Positions 16,392 to 24,253 of a stretch of DNA of 64,000 bases are shown here, in pieces (positions within the stretch are counted from its first letter, which is position 1; the number at the start of each line of letters is the position of its first letter). This DNA is from UBA8752 sp042095055 (lineage in GTDB: Bacteria > Bacteroidota > Bacteroidia > Flavobacteriales_D > Sanyastnellaceae), in the NCBI GenBank assembly GCA_042095055.1, contig JBELBZ010000002.1, positions 62,001-126,000 of the forward strand, written 5' to 3'. A program made the translations under genes and the position numbers. The notes below the pieces were generated by a model. The model had not been told where the DNA came from, did not search any database, and saw only the letters and a program-made list of their open reading frames with translations.

Positions 16392-16961
16392 TCAGAGGGG
16401 ATGCTCTTCGGCGCCCTCCAAGATGTAGTTCATCTGGTAGACATCGTCGGCATTGAGTCGCAGGTTGCCATGAAAGGTCAGGCGCTCGTCGGTCTGGTAG
16501 GTGCGGTGATCGCTGTCTGCAAAGCGCAAATCGACCACGCTTTCAGGTCCGGCTCCTCCGCAAAAGAAACAGTTTGCAAATGGATACCGGGACAACACAT
16601 AGAAGTCCTCGTCCAAGTCTACGGGGATCACGTAGCCAGTTACATACACGTCCTCGCTTTCGGCTGCGAGCACTTGCTCGCCAAACACGGGCTTCCAATA
16701 GTAGCTGTCCAGTTCTTCGAGGTAGACATCCTTGAAGTCAACATCGGCCAACTCGGCCCATGTCAGCTCGCGGTAATCGACGGGCGCATTGTCGGCTTCA
16801 GTTGCTGCAAAGGGCGGCACCACTTCTGCGGCCCTTGCTTTGGCAATCAAGGGCATGTTGGGCGCTTCGGAGACGGGATGACAATAAGAGCTCAGGTCCA
16901 TGGCGGCCAGGGCCACAATGCCGAGAATGGCATAAATGAAGCGTTGAAGGGGAGGTGCCAT
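16392..16961 (-). CDS. DUF3299-like membrane-anchored protein
   Basis: The start at 16961 gives 189 residues with an N-terminal membrane anchor (FIYAILGIVALAAMDLS). The C-terminal half reads DVYVTGYVIPVDLDEDFYVL, then ANCFFCGGAGPESVVDLRF and HGNLRLN. This order (G.viP, then C-x-F-C-G-pGP) resembles DUF3299 proteins; the cysteine pair could bind a metal. The open frame extends 89 codons further upstream, but that part lies over the permease gene and reads as antisense-like arginine-rich sequence. It is the third gene of an ABC transporter operon, 32 bases after the permease. As I recall, DUF3299 genes also stand beside such transporters in gammaproteobacteria, in loci linked to zinc uptake; a metal-related role here is inference. 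Confidence 0.65.
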   Translation of the reverse strand: MAPPLQRFIYAILGIVALAAMDLSSYCHPVSEAPNMPLIAKARAAEVVPPFAATEADNAPVDYRELTWAELADVDFKDVYLEELDSYYWKPVFGEQVLAAESEDVYVTGYVIPVDLDEDFYVLSRYPFANCFFCGGAGPESVVDLRFADSDHRTYQTDERLTFHGNLRLNADDVYQMNYILEGAEEHPL

Positions 16962-16993
16962 GGTGTGAAAATAAGCAGCAGGTCTTCTTCTGG

Positions 16994-18166
16994 TCAACGT
17001 CCTTGACCCAACGTATTTGAAATGTCGATGCGCAAGGCAGAGCGGGCGGGGATTCCTGCGGCTAGCGCGCCGACAAGCAATGCTGCACAGACGAGTATGA
17101 ATTCCCCGGATACAGGCGCCAATTGCGTGACATCGTAATGGAACCGATCGGCCAGAACTTGTCCGAGGGCAACCACGCCCAGGCGGCTGAGGAGAAGGCC
17201 AGCGCATATTCCGGCAACGGTCATCCACAGCCCTTCAAAGAGGACGAGGGCGAACAGACTTCGGGGCGGAGCGCCCATGGTGCGCATCAAGGCGAGTTCG
17301 TAGCGCCTGTCTCTGAGGGACGCATACAAGGCGATGAAAACGCTGATGAAGGACAGTCCCATGATGAGCAGGGCCACGGCCCTCAGAGTCTGCAATCCAA
17401 TGCCGAACTGTTGGGTCAGGCGGTTCATTTCTATGGCGGGCAAGGCCACCTGCATCGGGGTGTCCCGCAGCAAATTGGGCAAGGTCAAAATCGCCAGTGG
17501 GTTCTTCTTTTTGAGCAGAACCGCGGTGATTTCTTCGTCGGCGTCTTCAATGTCTTCGTGCACACCCCAAACTGAAGCGATCGGCGTGAGAATGAGCTGG
17601 TCAATGACTGCACCGGTTCTGCCGAATACGCCCACCACAGTGTAGGCCTTGTCGCGGTGCACGTCTGTGCCATCGGTCAAGCCGTGGGCGCTGTAAAAGG
17701 TGTCTCCCAGACCAAGGCCGGTGGCTGCCGCGACTTCTTGTCCCAAAACAACTTCGAAAGGGGCCTCGAACATCTTTCCTTGGGCCACCTCTGCGTCATA
17801 ATGCGCAGGGTAAGAGGCTTCGGTCCCTACGATGCGAAAGAGCTCGTAGTTGTCGCCGTAGGCCAGGGGAATCGCCTCCTCGATGTAGGGGTGGCGCATC
17901 ACTTTTCGCGCGTCGGCAAGGGGGATGTTGCCAGTTGGAACGTCTACGTGGTAGACATTGGCGAGGATCAATTGCAAGGGGCTCCCTTTGGCGCCGAGGA
18001 CGAGGTCGATGTCCTTGATGTTGCGGTCGAGGTCTTCGGTCAAGCTGCGCTGCATCAGCAACATCAAGCTGATGATGCCCACGCCAAATGCGAGGAGCAG
18101 CACGCTCAGCCCGGTTTCGAGGGGCCGGTGCAGTACGTTGCGACGGGCGAGTCGGGCGGCCTTCAT
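16994..18166 (-). CDS. ABC transporter permease, FtsX/MacB type
   Basis: The 390-residue protein has the FtsX-family layout: one N-terminal span (TGLSVLLLAFGVGIISLMLLM), a periplasmic domain of about 220 residues, and three C-terminal spans with the family segment YASLRDRRYELALMRTMGAPPRSL between the first two. Start 18166 was chosen because its ATG overlaps the stop of the ATPase gene by four bases (ATGA). The larger open frame upstream is a shadow of the ATPase. Such permeases do not usually import through a channel; they work as mechanotransmitters for extraction of lipoproteins, peptides or drugs, or activate periplasmic partners. The DUF3299-like gene downstream may be that partner. Confidence 0.88.
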   Translation of the reverse strand: MKAARLARRNVLHRPLETGLSVLLLAFGVGIISLMLLMQRSLTEDLDRNIKDIDLVLGAKGSPLQLILANVYHVDVPTGNIPLADARKVMRHPYIEEAIPLAYGDNYELFRIVGTEASYPAHYDAEVAQGKMFEAPFEVVLGQEVAAATGLGLGDTFYSAHGLTDGTDVHRDKAYTVVGVFGRTGAVIDQLILTPIASVWGVHEDIEDADEEITAVLLKKKNPLAILTLPNLLRDTPMQVALPAIEMNRLTQQFGIGLQTLRAVALLIMGLSFISVFIALYASLRDRRYELALMRTMGAPPRSLFALVLFEGLWMTVAGICAGLLLSRLGVVALGQVLADRFHYDVTQLAPVSGEFILVCAALLVGALAAGIPARSALRIDISNTLGQGR

Positions 18167-18804
18167 GCGGTTGGATTCAGTTCGATGTGCTGGGACATGC
18201 GGTCCTTGAGCCGCTGGTCGTGGGTGACAATGAGCAATGCCGCTCCTGTGCGCTCGGCTTGTTTGCGCAACAGGGAGAGCACAGCATCTGTATTGGCATC
18301 GTCCAATGCACTCGTGGGCTCGTCTGCGAGGATGAGTCCGGGACCGTGGACCACGGCCCGTGCAATGGACACCCGCTGTTGTTCTCCGACGGACAAGGCA
18401 TCGACCGGAGCGTTCCACTTGTGTGCCAGTCCCAATTCCCCCAAGACCGTCTTGATGGCGGCTTCATCGGGGCTGCAGCCAGCCAGAGAACGGGCCAAAG
18501 CCAGGTTCTCTCCCACAGTCAGACTGCGGACGAAATGCGCCGTTTGAAAGACGATGCCCATGTGACGGCCGCGGGTCTGGTCGCGCTCGGCAGTGGGCAA
18601 CGTGCTGAATGCGCTGCCGGCCAGTTCTACCATGCCCCTCGATGGCGTCCTCATGCCCGCCACCAGATGCAGCATCGTGGTTTTTCCTGTCCCCGAAGCG
18701 CCCAGTAAGAGCAGCTCTTCGCCCTTTTGCATGCGCAGGTCGGGGAAGGCCAACTCGGTCTCCCCTCCATCGTATTTGAATCGAAGCCCTTCGGTCTTCA
18801 GCAT
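18163..18804 (-). CDS. ABC transporter ATP-binding protein, LolD/MacB type
   Basis: The 213-residue ATPase has Walker A GASGTGKTT, the signature LSVGEQQRVSIARA, Walker B LILADEPTSALD and the switch histidine in LIVTHD. Size and sequence fit the LolD/MacB/FtsE group that pairs with FtsX-type permeases, here encoded directly downstream with a four-base overlap. It is the first gene of the three-gene operon (ATPase, permease, DUF3299-like protein). TAACTTTC, a near-perfect -7 box, ends four bases before the ATG, so the message may be leaderless. Gene symbols are not given because the substrate cannot be told from sequence. Confidence 0.9.
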   Translation of the reverse strand: MLKTEGLRFKYDGGETELAFPDLRMQKGEELLLLGASGTGKTTMLHLVAGMRTPSRGMVELAGSAFSTLPTAERDQTRGRHMGIVFQTAHFVRSLTVGENLALARSLAGCSPDEAAIKTVLGELGLAHKWNAPVDALSVGEQQRVSIARAVVHGPGLILADEPTSALDDANTDAVLSLLRKQAERTGAALLIVTHDQRLKDRMSQHIELNPTA

Positions 18805-18843
18805 GGGTGAAAGTTACGATGGCTTAGCGCCCATCTTTGCACC
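18805..18843. promoter_or_regulatory. Divergent 39-base promoter gap with two -7-like boxes
   Basis: The two divergent starts are separated by only 39 bases. Minus strand: TAACTTTC (18809-18816) ends four bases before the ABC ATPase ATG. Plus strand: CATCTTTG (18832-18839) ends four bases before the DUF4258-like ATG. Both resemble TAnnTTTG and both would give leaderless or nearly leaderless messages; the -33 regions would lie inside the opposite promoter. Confidence 0.45.
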
Positions 18844-19233
18844 ATGACGTTTACCCAACGCTTGTGGCGCTACATGATCGGCATTGCCATTGGTACCATG
18901 CTGGCTTTCTTCTTTTTCGGCAGCCGCTCATGTACGAAATGGCTCCCCAATCCCCAGGTCCGACAATTCCTGGGAGAGTCTGGGTTGATGGGCGATGAAC
19001 GCACGCGTTGTCTCATGCAATGCGGCGCTGTGACCATGGCCGATTTGCGGGCATTGCTCGAAGAAGGCGACATTCAATACGGAGCAAGCGATGTGCGCAA
19101 TGATCAAGGCACAGGGAAGTTCTACCGCATTGAGCAAGACGAGCGTGCTGCTGAATTTGTGGTGACGGATACGACGACCTTGGTGCGGGCTTTGCAGTTG
19201 CCCGAGGCACCACCGTCCTGCGATTGCCCCTGA
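18844..19233 (+). CDS. DUF4258-like membrane-anchored protein
   Basis: The 129-residue product has an N-terminal membrane anchor (YMIGIAIGTMLAFFFFG) and a small soluble domain: RTRCLMQCGAVTMADLRAL, then GDIQYGASDVR and KFYRIEQDERAAEFVV. This alpha-beta pattern (a helix, then strands ending in an ERAAEFVVTDT segment) resembles DUF4258 proteins of Bacteroidota. Two cysteines flank a glutamine in CLMQC, and the extreme C-terminus is CDCP, an unusual ending. It is a single gene between the divergent ABC operon and the convergent proline dehydrogenase gene, which ends 13 bases away. Function unknown. Confidence 0.65.
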   Translation: MTFTQRLWRYMIGIAIGTMLAFFFFGSRSCTKWLPNPQVRQFLGESGLMGDERTRCLMQCGAVTMADLRALLEEGDIQYGASDVRNDQGTGKFYRIEQDERAAEFVVTDTTTLVRALQLPEAPPSCDCP

Positions 19234-19246
19234 CAACAATCTGGAC

Positions 19247-20473
19247 TTACTCCGTTTTTCTGCGGCGCAATTCTTGGCGGATGAGCTCGAGCTCGCGCGA
19301 GGTTTGTCCTCCGACGGAGGTGTTTTCTTCGGCCCTGCGGATGAGGTATGGAATGGCTTCGCGCAGTGGGCCGTAGGGGACATATTTCGCGGTCTCAAAA
19401 CCTGAGGCAGCCAAATTGAAACTCAGGTTGTCACTCATGCCCAGCAGTTGAGCAAAGGCCACGCGCCGATCTCCGGGCTTTAAGCCTTTGGACCGCATGT
19501 CTTGGGCGAGCTTGAGTGTACTCTCCTCGTTGTGTGTGCCACAGACGATGTTGACATGGTCCAAGTGACCCAAGGCGAAGTCCAATGCGGCGTTGAAATC
19601 GCGGTCTGTGGCCGCTTTGTCGGGCTGGATAGGAGAGGGCCGACCCTCGGCTTTGGCGCGTTCGCGCTCCTTTTCCATGTAAGCACCACGGACGAGTTTG
19701 ATGCCTGCAATCCACCCTTCCTTTCGGGCAGTGTCCGTGAGTTGTTGGAGGTAATCGAGGCGGTCGAGGCGGTACAGCTGTGCCGTGGTATAGACGCGAC
19801 ATGTGCCTGCGTTGTGACGCCGCATCATGGTTTCTGCCAGCGTGTCAATGGCCGATTGGAGCCAGGTTTCCTCGGCGTCGATCATGATGGGGACGTCGTG
19901 TTGTGCCGCAGTTTGGCACAGCGAGGATACCCGGCCTTCAACTTTTTGCCAAGCGTCTTGCTCTTCGGGTGTCAGCGAAGCTTTGCTGCTGACTTTCTCC
20001 AAGAGCCCATTGTCTGAAAGGGCGCTGACTTTGAATACGGCAAAGGCGAACCGCGCATCCCCTTTTGCCGATTGGATGGCCGACATGATTTGGTCATGTG
20101 CGGCATTCAACGCGCCTTCTCCCGTTTGTCCTTCTGCACTGTAATCAAGGATGGTCTTGACACCGTATTGGGACAGCTTTACTGCGGTGTCGAGGCTTTC
20201 CTGAATGTCTTCTCCGCCACAGAAGTAGTCAAAAACCGGCCGCAGGATCCAATTCAAAGGCAGCCTGATGGCCAATGCCAAACGGACGGCTTTGGCTCCT
20301 AAAGCCACCATAGCGGGGGCGCCAATGAGGCCGAACATCCAACGCGCCCTGCGCAGATCACGGGTAGACCTGTGGGCAAATGCTGTGCGTGTATCGTCGA
20401 AAGCCAGGGGTTGGCTTGCCGCAATTTCCGCTGCAGCAACAGCGGGATTCGGGGAGGAGTTCGGAGAGGTCAT
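19247..20473 (-). CDS. Proline dehydrogenase
   Basis: Proline dehydrogenase oxidises proline to pyrroline-5-carboxylate with FAD and feeds electrons to the quinone pool, which fits the quinol-driven respiratory chain encoded in this window. The 408-residue protein is the single-domain form. Family motifs seen are TILDYSAEG near the start of the barrel, DAEETW, AQLYRLDRLDYLQQL, GIKLVRGAYMEKERERA (FAD/substrate lysine and arginine), VCGTHNEEST and the C-terminal PYGPLREAIPYLIRRAEEN with the conserved arginine pair. Start 20473 (MTSPNSSP) was preferred to the longer open frame, whose first 52 codons look non-coding. TATCTTGC lies a little upstream as a possible -7 box. Confidence 0.92.
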   Translation of the reverse strand: MTSPNSSPNPAVAAAEIAASQPLAFDDTRTAFAHRSTRDLRRARWMFGLIGAPAMVALGAKAVRLALAIRLPLNWILRPVFDYFCGGEDIQESLDTAVKLSQYGVKTILDYSAEGQTGEGALNAAHDQIMSAIQSAKGDARFAFAVFKVSALSDNGLLEKVSSKASLTPEEQDAWQKVEGRVSSLCQTAAQHDVPIMIDAEETWLQSAIDTLAETMMRRHNAGTCRVYTTAQLYRLDRLDYLQQLTDTARKEGWIAGIKLVRGAYMEKERERAKAEGRPSPIQPDKAATDRDFNAALDFALGHLDHVNIVCGTHNEESTLKLAQDMRSKGLKPGDRRVAFAQLLGMSDNLSFNLAASGFETAKYVPYGPLREAIPYLIRRAEENTSVGGQTSRELELIRQELRRRKTE

Positions 20474-20645
20474 TAGCCAAACGCGCGGGGCGCAAGATAC
20501 TTCGGACCCCTTCCATTTCGAATGCAAGACACAAACTGATCGATGCAGGCGGGGCACACAAATCTCCCAAAATGGGGGTCTTTGCCGCCCAAGTTGGGTG
20601 GGGGCCCAACGCTTTGAACTGATGTTCACCCGTTTATGCTCCCAA

Positions 20646-20689
20646 AGGCGGGGGCGGTACCTCAGTGAGGGCCGCCCCTGCTTCTTTTT
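20646..20689 (+). terminator. Hairpin with T-run in the leader of the M20 gene
   Basis: GGGGCGG (20651-20657) pairs with CCGCCCC (20672-20678), extended by weaker pairs outside and by CCTC/GAGG inside. CTTCTTTTT follows. No plus-strand gene precedes it within 1.4 kb, so it may be an attenuator or the end of a short untranslated RNA and not an ordinary terminator. The 260-base divergent gap holds nothing else recognisable apart from the two start regions. Confidence 0.4.
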
Positions 20690-20733
20690 GCGCTTTCATT
20701 GACCATAACCCCGTCAGGTGCGAACTTGCAGGT

Positions 20734-22122
20734 ATGACTGCACAGGACTTTCTCAGCGGCAACAAGGACCGTTTCCTCGACGAGCTCTTCGATTTGCTTC
20801 GCATCCCCTCCATCAGCGCCGACCCGGCGTACAAGGACGATGTCATGCGTTGCGCCGATTCGGTAGCAGACCACCTGCGCAAGGCAGGTGCTGACAATGT
20901 AGAGGTCATGACCACACCGGGATATCCCGTGGTGTATGGAGAGCGCATTGTCGATCCTGCCCTCCCTACGGTGTTGGTGTACGGCCACTATGATGTGCAG
21001 CCACCAGACCCGCTCGACCTTTGGACCTCACCTGCTTTCGAGCCGGTCATCCGCAAGACGGAGCTCCATCCCGAAGGGGCCATCTTCGCCCGCGGCGCAT
21101 GCGACGACAAAGGACAGATGTTCATGCACGTCAAGGCCTTGGAGTCCATGGTGCAAGCCGGAAACCAGCCGGTCAACCTCAAGTTCGTGATTGAAGGAGA
21201 AGAAGAAGTGGGCTCTGACCACTTGGACGAATTCCTCGAACAAAACAAGGAGCGCTTGGCCGCCGATGTTGTGCTGGTCAGCGATACCGGCATCATCGCC
21301 AACGACATCCCCAGCATCACCACTGGCCTCCGTGGATTGAGCTATGTGGAGGTCAAGGTCGTGGGACCGAACCGCGACCTGCACAGCGGCCTCTATGGTG
21401 GTGCAGCACCGAACCCCATCAACATCCTCTGCGAATTGGTCGCCTCATTGAAGGACGACCAGCAGCGCATCACGGTGCCCGGTTTTTACGACAAGGTCAT
21501 CGAGCTTTCTACAGATGAGCGCACGGCCATGGCAGAAGCCCCTTTCTCCGAAGAGGAGTACAAGGCGAGCATCGGCATCGGGGGTACGGAAGGGGAAAAG
21601 GATTACAGCGCTCCAGAGCGCATGTCCATCCGCCCGACCTTGGATGTCAATGGCATCTGGGGAGGCTACACAGGCGAAGGCGCCAAAACGGTCATCGCTT
21701 CTGAAGCCAAGGCCAAGATTTCCATGCGCCTTGTTCCAGACCAGGATCCCGATGAGATCACGCAGCTGTTCAAGTCCCACTTCGAATCCATCTGCCCCGA
21801 GAGTTGCAAGGTGGAAGTGTCCATCATGCACGGTGCACACCCAGCGGTGACGCCGATCGACCACCCGGGATACCGGGCAGCCGCAGCGGCTATGGAGGCC
21901 ACGTTTGGCCGCAAGCCCGTGCCTTTCCGAGGTGGAGGGAGCATCCCGATTGTGACCAGTTTCGAGAAAATCCTTGGCCTGAAGACCGTGTTGATGGGCT
22001 TTGGGTTGGACAGCGATGCCATCCACTCTCCGGACGAGCACTACGGGGTGTTCAATTATTTCAAAGGCATCGAAACCATTCCCCACTTCCACGCTCGGTT
22101 CGCGGAGTTCCATGCTGGATAA
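20734..22122 (+). CDS. M20-family dipeptidase / metallopeptidase
   Basis: The 462-residue enzyme is a dinuclear zinc peptidase of the M20 family, dipeptidase type (CNDP-like). Metal and catalytic segments are in order: VYGHYDVQPPDPLDLW, GACDDKGQMFMHVKA, FVIEGEEEVGSDHLDEF, the dimerisation-domain segment NRDLHSGLYGGAAPNP, FRGGGSIPI and the last ligand near AIHSPDEHYG. Start 20734 (MTAQDFL) was chosen; the open frame runs 23 codons further but lacks conserved-looking sequence. CGAACTTGC lies four bases before the ATG, the same arrangement as at ruvB. The next gene overlaps its 3' end by 11 bases. Cytoplasmic; a role in peptide catabolism is likely. Confidence 0.93.
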   Translation: MTAQDFLSGNKDRFLDELFDLLRIPSISADPAYKDDVMRCADSVADHLRKAGADNVEVMTTPGYPVVYGERIVDPALPTVLVYGHYDVQPPDPLDLWTSPAFEPVIRKTELHPEGAIFARGACDDKGQMFMHVKALESMVQAGNQPVNLKFVIEGEEEVGSDHLDEFLEQNKERLAADVVLVSDTGIIANDIPSITTGLRGLSYVEVKVVGPNRDLHSGLYGGAAPNPINILCELVASLKDDQQRITVPGFYDKVIELSTDERTAMAEAPFSEEEYKASIGIGGTEGEKDYSAPERMSIRPTLDVNGIWGGYTGEGAKTVIASEAKAKISMRLVPDQDPDEITQLFKSHFESICPESCKVEVSIMHGAHPAVTPIDHPGYRAAAAAMEATFGRKPVPFRGGGSIPIVTSFEKILGLKTVLMGFGLDSDAIHSPDEHYGVFNYFKGIETIPHFHARFAEFHAG

Positions 22123-22588
22123 CCTCCGGTGTGGCCGGTCATATGCGTCGGTGCTCTGCCTGCTGGCCGTGGTCAACACAGGGTGTTTGCAGCCCGATGA
22201 TTTCGATGTGCGCAGCGTGGCCATCGCCGACTTCCGAAGCCTGGGAGATGCAGAAACGACAGTGGGGGTCGACATCGGCCTCTACAACCCCAATGGGTAC
22301 GCGGTCGACATTGTGGACAGCCAGCTCGGTCTGTGGTTGGCCGGAGATTCCGTGGGCGTATTGCAATTTCAACCCAACGAGCACATCGGGCGCAAAACTT
22401 CAGCCGATGTGAGGCTCAATGCCGTTTTGGATTCCCGTGCAGTCAGCGATGTCCTCTCCAAAAAGTGGTTTAGCTTTTTGGTGCAGGGAGCGCCGGTGCG
22501 CGTTGAGGGTTGGGTCCGTGGGAAAGCTTGGGGCGTGCAGCGCACCCTGCAGATTCGCCATGAGCAAAACATTCAGGTGATGAATTGA
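22112..22588 (+). CDS. LEA14-like (water-stress domain) lipoprotein
   Basis: The 158-residue product has a lipoprotein signal (SVLCLLAVVNTGC) and a single beta-rich domain: TTVGVDIGLYNPNGYAVDIVDSQ, then VGVLQFQPNEHIGRKTSADV and PVRVEGWVRGKAWGV. The 'v.v.l.v.NPNg..v.i......l' pattern is that of the LEA14/WHy fold found in many small Bacteroidota lipoproteins. The ATG lies inside the M20 gene (11-base overlap), so the two are translated together. Its job is unknown; related domains bind surfaces or partners and have no enzymatic residues. Confidence 0.75.
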   Translation: MLDNLRCGRSYASVLCLLAVVNTGCLQPDDFDVRSVAIADFRSLGDAETTVGVDIGLYNPNGYAVDIVDSQLGLWLAGDSVGVLQFQPNEHIGRKTSADVRLNAVLDSRAVSDVLSKKWFSFLVQGAPVRVEGWVRGKAWGVQRTLQIRHEQNIQVMN

Positions 22589-22595
22589 GGGTGCC

Positions 22596-22636
22596 TTTGA
22601 TTGGGGATGCCTGAATAAGTGTATTTTTGACACAAA
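22596..22636 (+). promoter_or_regulatory. Promoter and inverted-repeat element before the sulfatase operon
   Basis: TTTG (22596-22599) and TATTTTTG (22622-22629) are separated by 22 bases, within the range for Bacteroidota promoters. Overlapping the -7 box is GTGTATTTTTGACACAAA (22619-22636), containing the inverted repeat GTGT/ACAC. A sequence matching 16 of 18 positions lies at 35679-35696. The first sulfatase ATG is 45 bases downstream of the element. Confidence 0.55.
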
Positions 22637-22681
22637 CGTCCAAATATGATGTTTGGCGTTCAGAGGTAGCTCGATTACAGC

Positions 22682-24253
22682 ATGTTACACCCATCCGTTT
22701 TTGGCCTTTTGCCCATTCTCGCCATCATGGCCCTCGGATGCAATACCGCTGCAGAAGCAGAAGCAGAAGCAGATGGAGCCGGGGAGCTTCCCGCGGGGGA
22801 GGAGAGACTCAACGTTTTGTTCATTGTGGCCGATGACTTGAATTGCGCGCTTGGAGCCTACGGAGATTCGGTGGTGCACACGCCCCATTTGGACCGGTTG
22901 GCTCAGAATGGAACGGTCTTTCAGAATGCCCATTGTCAATACCCCTTGTGTGGCCCGTCGCGCGCATCTTTTATGACGGGGATGTATGCGGACCAGACCC
23001 ACATCCGCGAAAACAACGTGTATTTGAGGTCAGCGGTCCCCGATGTGGTGACCATGAGCCAGCGCTTTCGTCAGGCGGGCTACCAGGCGGTGCGCATTGG
23101 CAAGATTTTCCACTATGACAATCCAGGAACCATAGGAACTGCCGGCATTGACGACCGCCACTCCTGGGACCAGACCATCAACCCTTACGGCCGCGACAAG
23201 CGGGAGGAGTTCAAGATCAACACCTTGAAGCCGAGGCGTTATGGTGGGACCTTGAGTTGGTTGGCCATGGACGGCACAGATGAGGAGCAAACCGATGGGA
23301 TCGGGGCTACCGAGGCTTTGGAGCAACTGGATGCTTTTGCAGCGAGCCGGGACCCTTTCTTTTTGGCCCTTGGTTTTTTTCGGCCGCACACTCCTTTTGC
23401 TGCGCCTAAACGCTATTTCGAGGCTTTGGACCGAGAAGCCATGGTGATTCCTGACGCCCATGATGAGCTGCTGGAGGACCTTCCTGTTCCAGCGCGCAGG
23501 TCCATTCGGGCACAACCCCTTCAGATCGGACTGGAGGAATCCGTCGCCCAAGAAATCAAGCAGGCGTATTGTGCGACGGTGTCCTTTGTGGATGCCCAAT
23601 TGGGCCGGGTTTTGGACAAACTGGAGGCGACGGGACTGGCAGATCATACCCTTGTGGTGTTCATTTCAGACCACGGGTACCACCTTGGTGAGCATGGCCA
23701 TTGGCAGAAGAACACCTTGTTTCAGGATGCGACGCGCGTTCCGTTGATCATTCGCCCTCCTGGCGGCATGCCTGTGCGGGCTGCATCTGATGCGCCCGTG
23801 GAGTTGGTGGACCTCTATCCCACAATCGCTGAATATGCGGGGTTGGAGGTGCCAGAGTATGTGGCAGGCCGCAGCTTGAAAGGCATTGTTCACCAAGAAC
23901 AGGACACCGTGAGGGGCAGTGCCCTGACGGTCTTCCGCAAAGGGCGTTCGATTGTGACCGACCGCTACCGGCTCACCGAATGGGGGGATGAGGGCGCATT
24001 GGGCTATGAACTGTACGACCACCTCAATGATCCTCGGGAACTCGTCAACCGGGCCGAGGAAGTGGGGGGTGCTTTCCTGATGGACTCGTTGCGTCAGGTT
24101 TTGCAACGGCGTTGGGAGGAATCCCGGACGGAACCGGAGGGCATGGGACGCGTGTTTGCCCAGCCTGCAGTGGCCCAGAAGACCCCCCACATCACCTTTG
24201 GTGATCAATACCACATGGATGGGGCTATGAAAATTGAACGCACGGAACGATGA
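22682..24253 (+). CDS. S1-family sulfatase, iduronate-2-sulfatase-like lipoprotein
   Basis: The 523-residue enzyme removes sulfate esters from a glycan. It starts with a lipoprotein signal (LPILAIMALGC). Metal-binding FIVADDLNCALGAYGD is followed by the formylglycine motif CGPSRASFMTG with catalytic Cys90, then GKIFHYDNPG, and FISDHGYHLGEHGHWQK with the second set of metal ligands. NVLFIVADDLN plus GKIFH is the pattern of the iduronate-2-sulfatase-like subgroup (S1_7 in the SulfAtlas scheme, from memory). In marine bacteria that subgroup also acts on algal glycans, so the substrate stays open. It is the first gene of the operon; the next ATG overlaps its stop by four bases. Confidence 0.9.
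   Translation: MLHPSVFGLLPILAIMALGCNTAAEAEAEADGAGELPAGEERLNVLFIVADDLNCALGAYGDSVVHTPHLDRLAQNGTVFQNAHCQYPLCGPSRASFMTGMYADQTHIRENNVYLRSAVPDVVTMSQRFRQAGYQAVRIGKIFHYDNPGTIGTAGIDDRHSWDQTINPYGRDKREEFKINTLKPRRYGGTLSWLAMDGTDEEQTDGIGATEALEQLDAFAASRDPFFLALGFFRPHTPFAAPKRYFEALDREAMVIPDAHDELLEDLPVPARRSIRAQPLQIGLEESVAQEIKQAYCATVSFVDAQLGRVLDKLEATGLADHTLVVFISDHGYHLGEHGHWQKNTLFQDATRVPLIIRPPGGMPVRAASDAPVELVDLYPTIAEYAGLEVPEYVAGRSLKGIVHQEQDTVRGSALTVFRKGRSIVTDRYRLTEWGDEGALGYELYDHLNDPRELVNRAEEVGGAFLMDSLRQVLQRRWEESRTEPEGMGRVFAQPAVAQKTPHITFGDQYHMDGAMKIERTER

Noticed and set aside
16962..17228. N-terminal 89-codon extension of the DUF3299-like frame
   Set aside because: It overlaps the permease gene on the same strand in another frame and reads as arginine-rich noise; the membrane anchor begins at 16961.
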